Positions 35,009 to 43,555 are shown, counted from the first letter of the stretch. The stretch: 64,000 nt of DNA from Mangrovicoccus sp049603835 (GCA_049603835.1 JBMYSZ010000009.1:60521-124520), one strand, 5' to 3'. Notes: generated by a model not told the origin, from the sequence alone. Translations and numbers: made by a program.

Positions 35009-36316
35009 ATGGATTTGTCTTCGATGCTCGACGCAGCCTTTTGGTTGACCTCCTTCGCCGTGCTTTTGCTTTTGGTTCTGTCCGGCTTTTTCTCTGGCTC
35101 TGAGACCGCCCTGACCGCCGCGTCGCGAGGCAAACTCAGATCTCAGGCGGATCGCGGTTCGCGCGGTGCTGAACAAGCTTTGGAAATCACCGAAGATAAT
35201 GAACGCCTGATCGGCTCGGTTCTTTTGGGCAATAACCTGGTCAATATCCTCGCCACCTCGCTAACTACCGCGCTTTTTACCCGTGCATTTGGCGAAAGCG
35301 GTGTTGCCTTGGCCACTTTGATCATGACCCTGCTGGTTTTGGTCTTTGCCGAGGTGCTGCCAAAAACCTATGCAATCACCAATGCTGAACTGGCCGCCGC
35401 GCGCGTCGCGCCCGTCATTGGCATTGTCATCAAAGTTTTCAGCCCCGTCGTTATGGCGGTTCGGGTGTTCGTGCGGCTTGTGCTGCGGCTTTTTGGTGTT
35501 GAAACCGACCCGCAAAACAATGTCTTAGCGGTGCGAGAGGAAATCACGGGCGCCTTAGCATTGGGCCATTCCGAAGGCGTGGTGCAAAAAGAAGACCGTG
35601 ACCGGTTGCTTGGTGCCTTGGATCTGAGCCATCGCTCGGTAGAGGAAATCATGCGCCACCGCTCTGAAATTGAGCTGATCGATGCATCCGCCTCGCCGGA
35701 AACTGTGTTGAAACAAGCGCTTGAATCCCCGCATACTCGCCTGCCCGTCTATCGCGATGATCCAGAAAATATCATCGGGGTCATTCATGCTAAAGACCTG
35801 TTACGCGGCGTGGACAAGGCCCTGCGCGCGCCTGGTGCCACCCCGGATGATTTGGGCAATTTTGATTTCCTGGATGTCGCCCGCAAACCCTATTTCGTGC
35901 CTGAAACCACCACTTTGGATGACCAGATGCGGCAATTTTTGCGGCGCCATACGCATTTTGCCCTGGTTGTGGATGAATATGGGACGCTGCAAGGCCTGAT
36001 CACTTTGGAAGATATCCTAGAAGAGATCGTTGGTGAGATCACCGATGAATTTGACAGTGATCATGAGGTTGGTATCGAAAGATCGGCTGATGGCCAATAT
36101 TTGGTGGATGGGGCTGTGACGATCCGCGATCTTAACCGGGCTCGCGATTGGTCCTTGCCGGATACTGAGGCAAACACCGTCGCCGGGCTGGTGATCCACG
36201 AAGCGCAGATGATCCCGACCTCTGGGCAGGTCTTTACCTTCCACGGATTCCGGTTTGAGGTCATAGAGCGTCAAAATAACCGCATCACACGACTGAAAAT
36301 TACGCCACCTAGCTAA
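35009..36316 (+). CDS. CNNM/CorC-type hemolysin-domain protein (DUF21-CBS-CBS-CorC)
   Basis: A 435-residue membrane protein. The N-terminal DUF21/CNNM domain has about four helices (LLLLVLSGFFSGSETALTAASR at the start, then ATLIMTLLVLVFAEVLPKTYA). Two CBS domains follow (about 215-335), with the linker MRHRSEIELIDA, and a C-terminal transporter-associated domain carries VDGAVTIRDLNR. Relatives bind nucleotides or magnesium and take part in divalent-cation export or magnesium balance. The upstream region contains the TTGCAA palindromes. It is a single-gene unit. Confidence 0.88.
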   Translation: MDLSSMLDAAFWLTSFAVLLLLVLSGFFSGSETALTAASRGKLRSQADRGSRGAEQALEITEDNERLIGSVLLGNNLVNILATSLTTALFTRAFGESGVALATLIMTLLVLVFAEVLPKTYAITNAELAAARVAPVIGIVIKVFSPVVMAVRVFVRLVLRLFGVETDPQNNVLAVREEITGALALGHSEGVVQKEDRDRLLGALDLSHRSVEEIMRHRSEIELIDASASPETVLKQALESPHTRLPVYRDDPENIIGVIHAKDLLRGVDKALRAPGATPDDLGNFDFLDVARKPYFVPETTTLDDQMRQFLRRHTHFALVVDEYGTLQGLITLEDILEEIVGEITDEFDSDHEVGIERSADGQYLVDGAVTIRDLNRARDWSLPDTEANTVAGLVIHEAQMIPTSGQVFTFHGFRFEVIERQNNRITRLKITPPS

Positions 36317-36395
36317 TTTTGCGTAATAAAAGTAATCATTTTTCTAATTTCTGTAAATTCACACACCAATGGTTAAGAATTTCACCGGATACTAG

Positions 36396-36476
36396 GCGTG
36401 TCCAGGTCGCGATGTGGCGGTTCTGTGACAACTTCCTCCCTGTTGAACTGGCCACGCCTCTGGGCGTGGCTTTTTT
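36396..36476 (+). ncRNA. Candidate small RNA with a CCTCCC (anti-Shine-Dalgarno) loop
   Basis: About 80 nt of intergenic DNA with no reading frame. A small stem CAAC/GTTG (36429-36432 and 36442-36445) presents the loop TTCCTCCCT, complementary to ribosome-binding sites, and 5 nt later a perfect terminator hairpin (36451-36476) ends it. Alphaproteobacterial sRNAs (CcsR of Rhodobacter and the alpha-r14 group) use CUCCUCCC-type loops in this way. The 5' end is a guess; I saw no clear sigma70 promoter. The loop can pair with AGGGAG, the ialB ribosome site downstream. Confidence 0.5.
36451..36476 (+). terminator. Strong terminator of the candidate sRNA
   Basis: Perfect 8-bp stem GCCACGCC / GGCGTGGC with a TCTG loop and six T residues. 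It lies 135 bp after the CNNM-type gene, too far to be its only explanation. Confidence 0.9.
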
Positions 36477-36750
36477 ATGATGGCGACTATTTCAGCCTAA
36501 ATAATATTCCCAAGGCAAATGCCGAAGTTTCCCATATCTCCAAGGGATTACCGGTTGACCCATCATCCGACTCGCCATAGCGTGTGCCTCAATAAGTCGG
36601 CCAGTCCGACAGGGAGCAATAAAAATTAAGGGGCCATTGGGCCCCTTTTTCCTTTTCCGCTCCCGCTGAGGAAAATTGCCCCTGACACCCTGAGAGGAGC
36701 ATGTTACCAGCGGCGTAACGCACTTCACGCAGTTTAAAGGGAGCAGAATA
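36477..36750. other. Noncoding stretch with second terminator and ialB leader
   Basis: The 434-bp gene-free region continues here. It contains an inverted repeat CCGACT/AGTCGG (about 36568-36600), a second terminator (36628-36650), then the ialB leader with a GAGAGGAGC ribosome site in front of a five-codon mini-ORF (36701-36718) and the repeat GTTAC-N7-GTAAC (36703-36719). A second short transcript ending at 36650 is possible. Confidence 0.5.
36628..36650 (+). terminator. Second terminator between the sRNA and ialB
   Basis: Stem AAGGGGCC / GGCCCCTT with an ATTG loop, followed by TTTTTCC. No annotated gene ends near it on the plus strand; it may end a second small transcript. Confidence 0.8.
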
Positions 36751-37323
36751 ATGCGCCGCCCTATCGCAGGACTTTTACTTTTGGTGGCCAGCACCATCGC
36801 CGCAATGCCCGTTTCAGCCCAAGATACCGGCGCCGATGGCGGAGAATTGAGCATTGGCAAACCGGTAGAGCCGCAGCTCGGGGATCGCTATGTTACGGAA
36901 AAAATTGGCGATTGGGATATCCGTTGCGTGAAAACCGACCGTCCCTCTGACCCCTGCCAGATCTATCAACTTCTCACCGATGCCTCCGGCACACCAACCG
37001 CAGAGATTTCGATTTTCAAAGTCAGCCAAACGGGTGTCGGCGCGGCTGGGACCATTGTCACGCCACTTGAAACGCTCCTGACCCGTGGGCTCACCCTGTC
37101 CATTGATGCGGCAACCCCACGGCAATACCAGTTTACCTTCTGTAGTCAGATCGGCTGTATCGCTCAGGTCGGTTTCACCCCCGAAGAGACCGACGCCATG
37201 AAAGCCGGAAATGCGGCCGAAATGGTCATTGTCCCGGCCGGATCGCGTGATGCGCGGGTCGCGCTGTCCATATCGCTGAAAGGCTTCACTGCCGCTTTCG
37301 ACAACCTATCCCCGGCACAATAA
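36751..37323 (+). CDS. Invasion-associated locus B (IalB) family protein
   Basis: A 190-residue periplasmic protein with signal peptide MRRPIAGLLLLVASTIAAMPVSA. The mature part has the IalB pattern: GDWDIRCVKTDRPSDPCQIYQLL, paired cysteines in FCSQIGCIAQVGF, and a beta-rich C terminus. Named for a Bartonella invasion gene, the family is widespread in free-living alphaproteobacteria where its role is unknown. GGGAG precedes the ATG, and a short leader with a mini-ORF lies upstream. Confidence 0.9.
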   Translation: MRRPIAGLLLLVASTIAAMPVSAQDTGADGGELSIGKPVEPQLGDRYVTEKIGDWDIRCVKTDRPSDPCQIYQLLTDASGTPTAEISIFKVSQTGVGAAGTIVTPLETLLTRGLTLSIDAATPRQYQFTFCSQIGCIAQVGFTPEETDAMKAGNAAEMVIVPAGSRDARVALSISLKGFTAAFDNLSPAQ

Positions 37324-37376
37324 GACTGCGGGCCCGTCATCGCGCGGGCCCAGTTACCGCGTTTCGCAGCAAATGC

Positions 37377-38585
37377 TTATGCTGCGCGCAAAGCCAAAAC
37401 CGCGTTCAGGCCCCCAAAGGCAAAGGCGTTGCTCAGCACAACATCGACTTTTGCCTCTCGCGCCGTATTAGGCACCACATCCAAGGCACATTCCGGATCG
37501 GTTTCTTCATAGCCTATGGTGGGCGCGATAATCCCATCGCGCAAAGCCATTGTGCAGGCCAAAAGCTCCACCGCGCCGGTGCCGCCAATCAAATGGCCAT
37601 GCATGGATTTAGTGGATGAAATCATAAGATTATCCGCATGTGACCCAAACACATCGGCCACAGCCGCGCATTCGGTTTTGTCATTAGCCGCAGTGCCCGT
37701 GCCATGAGCATTAATATAGCCCACATCTTCGGGCGCGAGTTTCGCATCTTGCAACGCCCCGCGCATGGCCCGTGCCGCCCCCTGTTTTGACGGCATAACA
37801 ATATCTGACGCATCGGAAGTCATGGCAAAGCCGATGATTTCCGCCAGAATTTCGGCCCCGCGCGCTTTGGCGTGTTCATATTCCTCAAACACGAAAATCG
37901 CGGCGCCCTCGCCTTGAACCATGCCATTGCGATTGGCGGAAAAGGGGCGGCAAGCATCTTTGGACATGACCCGCAGACCTTCCCAGGCCTTTACGCCACC
38001 GAAACACAACATCGCCTCGGATCCGCCGGTCACCATGGCAATCGCGCCACCCGAACGGATCATATGGAAAGCTTGCCCCATAGCATGGTTCGAAGAGGCA
38101 CAGGCCGTCGCCACGGTAAAGCTTGGACCTTTGAGGTTATACTCAATCGACAGATGCCCAGCCGCGGCATTATTCATCAATTTGGGCACAACAAAGGGGT
38201 GAACTCGGTTCTTTCCCTCTTCATAGACCGAGCGGTAATTTTCATCCGAGGTCTGCATGCCGCCGCCCGCCGTGCCCAAGACAACACCGCTTTGCGCCGC
38301 TAAATCGCCGGTAAAACTTAACCCCGACTGAGAAAGCGCCTCTTTCGCGGCGAGCAAAGTGAATTGGGTGTAGCGATCATAAAGAGAGATCTGCTGACGG
38401 TTAAAATGCGCCTCGGGCTCATAATCATGGATCTGGCCGCCAATCCGGATAGCAAGCCGTTCCACATCGCGGAATTTCAGCTCTGTGATTCCGCAACGCC
38501 CCTCGCGCATCGCTGCATGGGTTTCCGCAACCGAACGCCCCAGAGGGTTGATCGTCCCCTGGCCGGTAATAACGACGCGTTTCAT
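37377..38585 (-). CDS. Beta-ketoacyl-ACP synthase (FabF/NodE-like)
   Basis: A 402-residue thiolase-fold condensing enzyme. The catalytic triad is Cys162 (VATACASSNH), His294 (NAHGTGT) and His331 (KSMHGHLIGGTG). It overlaps the ACP gene upstream by 4 bp and is in one operon with lpxD, so it probably extends acyl chains on that dedicated ACP for lipid A or another special lipid rather than bulk fatty acid synthesis. The closest functional analogues are FabF and NodE. The gene is the last of the operon; no clear terminator follows. Confidence 0.88.
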   Translation of the reverse strand: MKRVVITGQGTINPLGRSVAETHAAMREGRCGITELKFRDVERLAIRIGGQIHDYEPEAHFNRQQISLYDRYTQFTLLAAKEALSQSGLSFTGDLAAQSGVVLGTAGGGMQTSDENYRSVYEEGKNRVHPFVVPKLMNNAAAGHLSIEYNLKGPSFTVATACASSNHAMGQAFHMIRSGGAIAMVTGGSEAMLCFGGVKAWEGLRVMSKDACRPFSANRNGMVQGEGAAIFVFEEYEHAKARGAEILAEIIGFAMTSDASDIVMPSKQGAARAMRGALQDAKLAPEDVGYINAHGTGTAANDKTECAAVADVFGSHADNLMISSTKSMHGHLIGGTGAVELLACTMALRDGIIAPTIGYEETDPECALDVVPNTAREAKVDVVLSNAFAFGGLNAVLALRAA

Positions 38586-38845
38586 GTGGATTGTTCGGAG
38601 ACCAGCTCTTCCACCGCTTTCACGATGGAGGACACTGAAGAAATATCAAAATCGCTATCGCTGGGGTCATTCGCATTAAAGGGCACTTGGATATCAAAGG
38701 CCTCTTCAATTGCGAAAATGCTCTCAACCAGGCCTAGGCTATCGATTCCCAGATCTTCTAAGCTTTGGTCCATTGAGACGTCCGACACGTCAAGAACCGC
38801 TTGTTCAGCGATGATTTCGATCACTTTTTGCCCGACATCTGCCAT
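38582..38845 (-). CDS. Specialised acyl carrier protein
   Basis: An 87-residue acidic carrier protein. The phosphopantetheine serine is Ser36 in LGIDSLGLVE. It is longer than AcpP and differs after helix II (FDIQVPFNANDPSDSDFDISS). With the adjacent ketoacyl synthase and lpxD it forms a dedicated acyl-building set, comparable in layout to AcpXL or NodF systems, though the sequence is not clearly AcpXL. Starts 35 bp after the lpxD stop. Confidence 0.85.
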   Translation of the reverse strand: MADVGQKVIEIIAEQAVLDVSDVSMDQSLEDLGIDSLGLVESIFAIEEAFDIQVPFNANDPSDSDFDISSVSSIVKAVEELVSEQST

Positions 38846-38880
38846 GGCGCGCGCCCCTCTTGCGAAAGCTTTGCGGCTAT

Positions 38881-39975
38881 CTAGTCGCTTTGCGGCTTCG
38901 TTGGAACCGCTTTTTGAAGTGCTGCAACGTCGCGGAAGAGCCGCGGCAGGCGACGCAAAGATTTATAGATCTCTACATGCGTGGCCATTTTGATTGCGGG
39001 CGAGCCCAAAACCACCCGCCCTTTCGGGACATTAGTGAAAATTTTCGACGCCCCCCCGGCGACCACATCATCGCCGATAAAGATATTGTCATTGACCCCG
39101 CATTGCCCGGCCATAATGACCCGATTGCCAATTTTAGTAGACCCCGCAACCCCAACCTGTCCGCATAGCAAGCTGTCTTCGCCAATTTCCACATTATGGC
39201 CGATATGCACCTGATTATCGAGCTTGGTGCCGCGACCGATCCGTGTGTCGCGCACTGTGCCTCGGTCAATCGAGGCATTGCTACCGATTTCCACATCATC
39301 ACCGATCGTCACGCTGCCGAGCGAATGGATCCGGGTCCAGCTTTGGTCTTGGGCGTTATTTACTGCGCCTAAGCTAGCGCGAACCTGCTCCGCCGAGGAA
39401 GCTTCAGGCGTGACAAAGGAAAATCCATCACCACCGATGACGGCTCCGGGATTCGCGCGGAAATTGTTGCCGATGGTAACATCAGGCCCAATTGTCACTG
39501 ATGGATGCAGCCAAGAATTATCGCCAATTCTGGCGTTGTTTTGGATTGTGACTTGCGGGGCGATGGTGGCATTCGCACCAATAATCACATGCGCGCCGAT
39601 ATAGACAAATGGGCCAATTGCGGGATTAGCGCCAATTTTCGCCGTAGGATCAATGACCGCCGATGGATGGATGCCCGGTGCAACTTGCAAATCCGGATCA
39701 AGCGCAGTTGAAATTCCAGCCAAAGCATAACGCGGGCGCGGCATAAAAATCGCCGCCGCTAATCCATAATCTTGCCAAGCGGCACCTTCCCATAAGAGCG
39801 CGGCTTTCGCAGCGCCGGCGGGAATTTTTTCAGCGAATTCAGGTTTCATCGCGAGAGCAAGATCACGACTAGTGGCATCCGCTGGCTCCGCCGCGCCAGA
39901 GATTTTTATCGAACCATCGCCTTCAAATTTCGCACCCAGAGCCGAGCAAAGTTCGGAAATACTGTGATCGGTCAT
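38881..39975 (-). CDS. lpxD: UDP-3-O-(3-hydroxyacyl)glucosamine N-acyltransferase
   Basis: A 364-residue LpxD that adds the second 3-hydroxyacyl chain to the lipid A precursor, using acyl-ACP. An N-terminal uridine-binding domain (about 1-100) leads into a left-handed beta-helix with many hexapeptide repeats of the I-G-N type; the catalytic histidine is in the HIGHNVEIGEDSLLCGQVG region, and GQCGVNDNIFIGDDVVAGG is typical. AAGGAG lies upstream. lpxA, lpxB and fabZ, the usual partners, are absent from the window; instead a private ACP and KAS follow. Confidence 0.96.
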   Translation of the reverse strand: MTDHSISELCSALGAKFEGDGSIKISGAAEPADATSRDLALAMKPEFAEKIPAGAAKAALLWEGAAWQDYGLAAAIFMPRPRYALAGISTALDPDLQVAPGIHPSAVIDPTAKIGANPAIGPFVYIGAHVIIGANATIAPQVTIQNNARIGDNSWLHPSVTIGPDVTIGNNFRANPGAVIGGDGFSFVTPEASSAEQVRASLGAVNNAQDQSWTRIHSLGSVTIGDDVEIGSNASIDRGTVRDTRIGRGTKLDNQVHIGHNVEIGEDSLLCGQVGVAGSTKIGNRVIMAGQCGVNDNIFIGDDVVAGGASKIFTNVPKGRVVLGSPAIKMATHVEIYKSLRRLPRLFRDVAALQKAVPTKPQSD

Positions 39976-40002
39976 GCTTTGCTCCTTTGATTTAACGGAG
40001 CC

Positions 40003-41604
40003 TTACCCTCGACCGATCCTTAACGCCACACCTTGCGCTTGCAATGCGCGGAAAATTTGTGCGTCGCGGCCATAAATATCACGGCGATATTGCATGCCTT
40101 TGTCCGAAGGATAGGCGGTAAAATAGACCAAATGCACCTGGATGGGACGTTGCAAATGGGTGGTTGTTTCAACGCCCGTGGATTGACGTGCCTGGAAATA
40201 GGCTTTGGGGTCCTTGGTTTGCGGCCCTAGCAAAGTATAGGCAAAATCCAGCGGATCGCCCAGACGAATGCAACCATGGCTAAAGGCACGGCTTTCCCGA
40301 TTGAACAGGGATTTCGAGGGCGTATCATGCAGATAAATATTGTGATTATTGGGGAAGATGAATTTCACAAGCCCGAGAGCATTGCCTTGGCTTGGCGGCT
40401 CTTTCAGATGATAGGGGAAATTCCCCTCTGAATAGGAACTAAAATCCACTGCGGTCCGGCTGACCTTTTGCCCGCTACCATCCAGTAATTGCAAATGGCT
40501 CACCGCATGCGGGTTGGATTGCAGCATCGGCAAATATTCTTTGACGGCAATGGAATAAGGCACGTTCCAGGTTGGATTGATCACCATATATTCCATCACA
40601 TCCGAAAACTCTGGGGATCGGTGATCTTTGCTCGCCTTGCCTATTACCGAGCGTGATTCAAAAACGACGCTACCATTATCAACGATTTTGGCGGTGAAAT
40701 CAGGCAAATTCACCCAAACATGGCGCCGGCCCAATGGAAAATTCATCCAGCGAGAGCGCTCCATCGCGACGATAACAGAGGCAAGCCGGTCCGCCGGCTG
40801 CTTATTAATCTCTCGGATTGTGCCCTTACCCGCCACGCCATCAGGGGATAATCCATGATTACGCTGAAACGCAGCAACAGCGGATTGAAGCGCGGCATCA
40901 TAAACCGGCCCCTTCCCCGCTTTATAGCCCATAGCGGACAGGCGCGCTTTTAGTCCCGCAATACTCGCCGAAGATTGCCCCGGCTCAAGCTTCGAGGCGG
41001 CGATCTGCGCGCCCCAAGCATTGCGCGCAGCCAATTGTTCTAACCGAGATTTTTCCGCTTTCAATGCGTTGTAATACACGGAATTTGGCGGCAAGGATTT
41101 GAAGAAACCCGATGGCGAGCTTTTGGCAAAAGCGACCAAGCTTCGCACAGGATCCCGCAACGGCGCGCGTCGATCAATTTCAGAATTCACTGCTGAGGGA
41201 CGCAAAACACCCGATTGAACGTCACGCGCATAGGCAAGAAAGCTCTGGCTCATGGCGATTTCCAACTGCGCCAGCTCTTGGTCGCTTCGGGCGTTTCGAG
41301 CCTGGGATTTCAGGCTTTCAAGTTTATACGCCGCCACTGGCAGCCCATGATCGGAGGCCTGGCCCAAAGCCGAAAACAGCTCTTTCTGCCGTTCTTTAGC
41401 GCGCCCTGGCCCAACCCAAAGAGGCACATAATTTGCCGCTTTGTAAAAAGCGGATAAAGTTTTGTCCTCAGACGCCGCAGCGGCGAGGGTATTTGCGAAA
41501 CCAGTGCTTTGCGCAGTCACATTCGATGCCTGAAGCACCGTGAAAAGAGCAAAAAAGATAAACGCGAAAAATCGCGGGAAACTTTTACTTAAACGCAACT
41601 GCAT
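40003..41604 (-). CDS. Murein L,D-transpeptidase (YcbB/LdtD-like)
   Basis: A 533-residue envelope enzyme with signal peptide (about 1-32, ending ASNVTAQ). A PG_binding_1 domain (LKARLSAMGYKAG to FQRNHGLSPDGVAG) precedes the YkuD catalytic domain, whose cysteine motif is SHGCIRLGDPLDFAY; MVINPTWNVPYSIAVKEYLP is typical of the large YcbB type. It forms 3-3 crosslinks in peptidoglycan. It is the first gene of the lpxD-acp-KAS operon (27 bp before lpxD) and divergent from a YcbK/MepK-like gene, recalling ycbB-ycbK of E. coli. Confidence 0.92.
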   Translation of the reverse strand: MQLRLSKSFPRFFAFIFFALFTVLQASNVTAQSTGFANTLAAAASEDKTLSAFYKAANYVPLWVGPGRAKERQKELFSALGQASDHGLPVAAYKLESLKSQARNARSDQELAQLEIAMSQSFLAYARDVQSGVLRPSAVNSEIDRRAPLRDPVRSLVAFAKSSPSGFFKSLPPNSVYYNALKAEKSRLEQLAARNAWGAQIAASKLEPGQSSASIAGLKARLSAMGYKAGKGPVYDAALQSAVAAFQRNHGLSPDGVAGKGTIREINKQPADRLASVIVAMERSRWMNFPLGRRHVWVNLPDFTAKIVDNGSVVFESRSVIGKASKDHRSPEFSDVMEYMVINPTWNVPYSIAVKEYLPMLQSNPHAVSHLQLLDGSGQKVSRTAVDFSSYSEGNFPYHLKEPPSQGNALGLVKFIFPNNHNIYLHDTPSKSLFNRESRAFSHGCIRLGDPLDFAYTLLGPQTKDPKAYFQARQSTGVETTTHLQRPIQVHLVYFTAYPSDKGMQYRRDIYGRDAQIFRALQAQGVALRIGRG

Positions 41605-41886
41605 TCCGGTGCCCCTTTAGCTTCTGCACACCATGTTTCGCCAAGATTGCCCCTAAGAGTGAACAAAGACAAAACACACCCCGAATATTTTTCCGGGCAA
41701 TTTGATTTATTTTCGTCAATCGATCAAAAGCGACCGTTAACCATAGTTTTCTACTTTAATCCCATAGGGTCGCAAGCACCCAATCTCAATAACACGGCTT
41801 GGAATTATGGCTAATATATGGCATAGATTTGAAAGGCAGTTGAAAATAAGTCGCGCGAACGTGACAAATTGCATGGCAGGTTTAAG

Positions 41887-42465
41887 GTGGAAAACAACCA
41901 AAATGACGGCCGCAAAGGCCTGACAAGGCGCGGTCTGTTGACCGCATTCGCAGCCACAGCAGTCGTCGCGGCGCCTTATTCGGCTAATGCTTTCGGGATC
42001 TTACGAGGCAGCGGCGATATCCGGCGCCTGAAAATGAATAATGGCCGCACTGGCGAAAGTATTGATGTAATTTATTGGGTTGATGGGCGCTATATTAAGC
42101 CCGCCCTGCGCGAAATTAACCACTTTATGCGCGATTGGCGTCAAAATAAATCAATATCTATAGATACACGCACTTTGGATATTATGGCCGCGTCTCACCG
42201 GCTTTTGGATGTGAGTGAGCCCTATACTCTGCTTTCGGGCTATCGGACGCCCAAAACCAACGCACTTCTGCGCTCTAGCAGCCGTGGTGTCGCTAAGAAA
42301 TCTCTGCATATGTTAGGTCAAGCGGCTGATTTGCGCCTTAGAAACCGTTCCGTGACGCAAATCTATAATGCGGCAGTAACCTGCAAATCAGGCGGTGTGG
42401 GCCGGTATTATGGTTCAAATTTTGTCCATATGGATTGTGGTCCAATCCGCACTTGGAGAGGATAG
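41887..42465 (+). CDS. DUF882/YcbK (MepK-like) murein endopeptidase
   Basis: A secreted M15-type protein, 192 residues from GTG 41887 (an in-frame TTG lies at 41869). A Tat-type signal, LTRRGLLTAFAATAVVAAPYSANA, leads a small catalytic domain: SGYRTPKTNALLR, the zinc motif SLHMLGQAADLRL (His, Asp) and FVHMDCGPIRTW (His). MepK of E. coli cuts 3-3 crosslinks, the product of L,D-transpeptidases, which fits the divergent Ldt gene next door. The 282-bp space between the two is AT rich and shows no clear operator. Confidence 0.88.
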   Translation: MENNQNDGRKGLTRRGLLTAFAATAVVAAPYSANAFGILRGSGDIRRLKMNNGRTGESIDVIYWVDGRYIKPALREINHFMRDWRQNKSISIDTRTLDIMAASHRLLDVSEPYTLLSGYRTPKTNALLRSSSRGVAKKSLHMLGQAADLRLRNRSVTQIYNAAVTCKSGGVGRYYGSNFVHMDCGPIRTWRG

Positions 42466-42577
42466 AACCTCTTTTCAAAGACTTACACAAAATAGATAAA
42501 AACGTGAATATATGTTTTGCGAATTCCATGCGCCTCGCTTAACCTGATGGTAAGAGGGGTGGGGCCGGAGTGGCCCT

Positions 42578-42922
42578 ATGGAAATGCGAATATTATTTAT
42601 CTTGGCGTCCATGTTTGGGCTTGCCGCAATGACACCGAACACAGACCAGCCTGCGCATGACATCAAGGTCACGCCAGAGCTGCAAACAATAATGGCGCTC
42701 GCCGTTGAACAGAGTTTCGGAGGCGCTCCACCTAAGTTTTTGGAATTGCACGCGAAACGGCTGCATAATGGCGAAATCGCCATTTGTGGCAAACTCAGCA
42801 GCCAGAATATGGGGCAACTTCCCCCGGCTGGGGTGCAAGCGCAATTTCAGGAAAACCCAGACCAGAGCGGTATGGAACTGGTCGGGATTTCACTCGATCG
42901 CCACCCGGATCATCTTTGCTAG
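42578..42922 (+). CDS. Small secreted protein of unknown function
   Basis: A 114-residue protein. GGAG lies 7 nt before the ATG, and MRILFILASMFGLAAMTPNT looks like a signal peptide, so the gene is probably real. The mature part has a single block LHNGEIAICGKLSSQNMG with a cysteine, resembling small alphaproteobacterial secreted proteins that share an xCG-VN-KN pattern. No domain is recognised. It follows the MepK-like gene by 112 bp on the same strand. Confidence 0.55.
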   Translation: MEMRILFILASMFGLAAMTPNTDQPAHDIKVTPELQTIMALAVEQSFGGAPPKFLELHAKRLHNGEIAICGKLSSQNMGQLPPAGVQAQFQENPDQSGMELVGISLDRHPDHLC

Positions 42923-42940
42923 CGGCTCTATAAGCCGCCG

Positions 42941-43555
42941 TTAGATCATATGCTTAATCGCAGTGATATGGCTCATTTCCGCAGCATTTGCGGCGGCGGC
43001 CAGCTCGGCCACACTGCTCTCTAGGCTTTCGGCATCGACAATTTGGTCAATCAACCCCCAGGCCAGGGCTTCGCTAGCATGAATTTTCGCAGCCGCCATC
43101 AGGATCATTTTGGCCCGCGCAGGTCCGATCAAAGCCGCCAGACGCGCCGGATCGGAGGGCTGCGGCAGGAAGCCGAGCTTCATCACCGGATAGAAAAACT
43201 TCGCATTTTCAACACTAATACGAATGTCGCAGGCCAAAACCATGCCGAAAGCCCCACCCGCCAATGACCCGTTTAGCGCCGCAATGCTAAGCCCTTCGAA
43301 ATTCGCGATCGCATTCGACAGTCGTTCCCAAATGGGGTCGGTGGGCAAGCCGGCCTTTGCTGCCTCTAGATCCATACCACCGCTAAAGGCTTTACCCCGC
43401 CCGGTCAGAACAATCACCTTCGCCTGGCCATGGGCCTCCTCCGCGAAATCGGCCAAAGCAACGAGCATTTCCTTGTCCACCGCATTGGCTTTCTCCGGTC
43501 GGTTCAGAATTGCCGTCCAGATATCGCCGTTCTTGGAAATCTCGATCATCGCCAT
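42941..43555 (-). CDS. Enoyl-CoA hydratase/isomerase family protein
   Basis: A 204-residue short crotonase. The oxyanion-hole segments are GKAFSGGMDLEAAK and LAGGAFGMVLACDIRI; the N terminus TAILNRPEKANAVDKEML is typical. It is shorter than most family members (about 260), mainly at the C terminus, and ends TAIKHMI without the usual trimerisation helices. The catalytic glutamates of classical hydratases are not obvious (PVMKLGFLPQPSD), so substrate and reaction are uncertain. Confidence 0.8.
   Translation of the reverse strand: MAMIEISKNGDIWTAILNRPEKANAVDKEMLVALADFAEEAHGQAKVIVLTGRGKAFSGGMDLEAAKAGLPTDPIWERLSNAIANFEGLSIAALNGSLAGGAFGMVLACDIRISVENAKFFYPVMKLGFLPQPSDPARLAALIGPARAKMILMAAAKIHASEALAWGLIDQIVDAESLESSVAELAAAANAAEMSHITAIKHMI

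Noticed and set aside
37328..37355. GGGCCC inverted repeat between ialB and the ketoacyl synthase gene
   Set aside because: Only six base pairs in register and no T tract on either strand.
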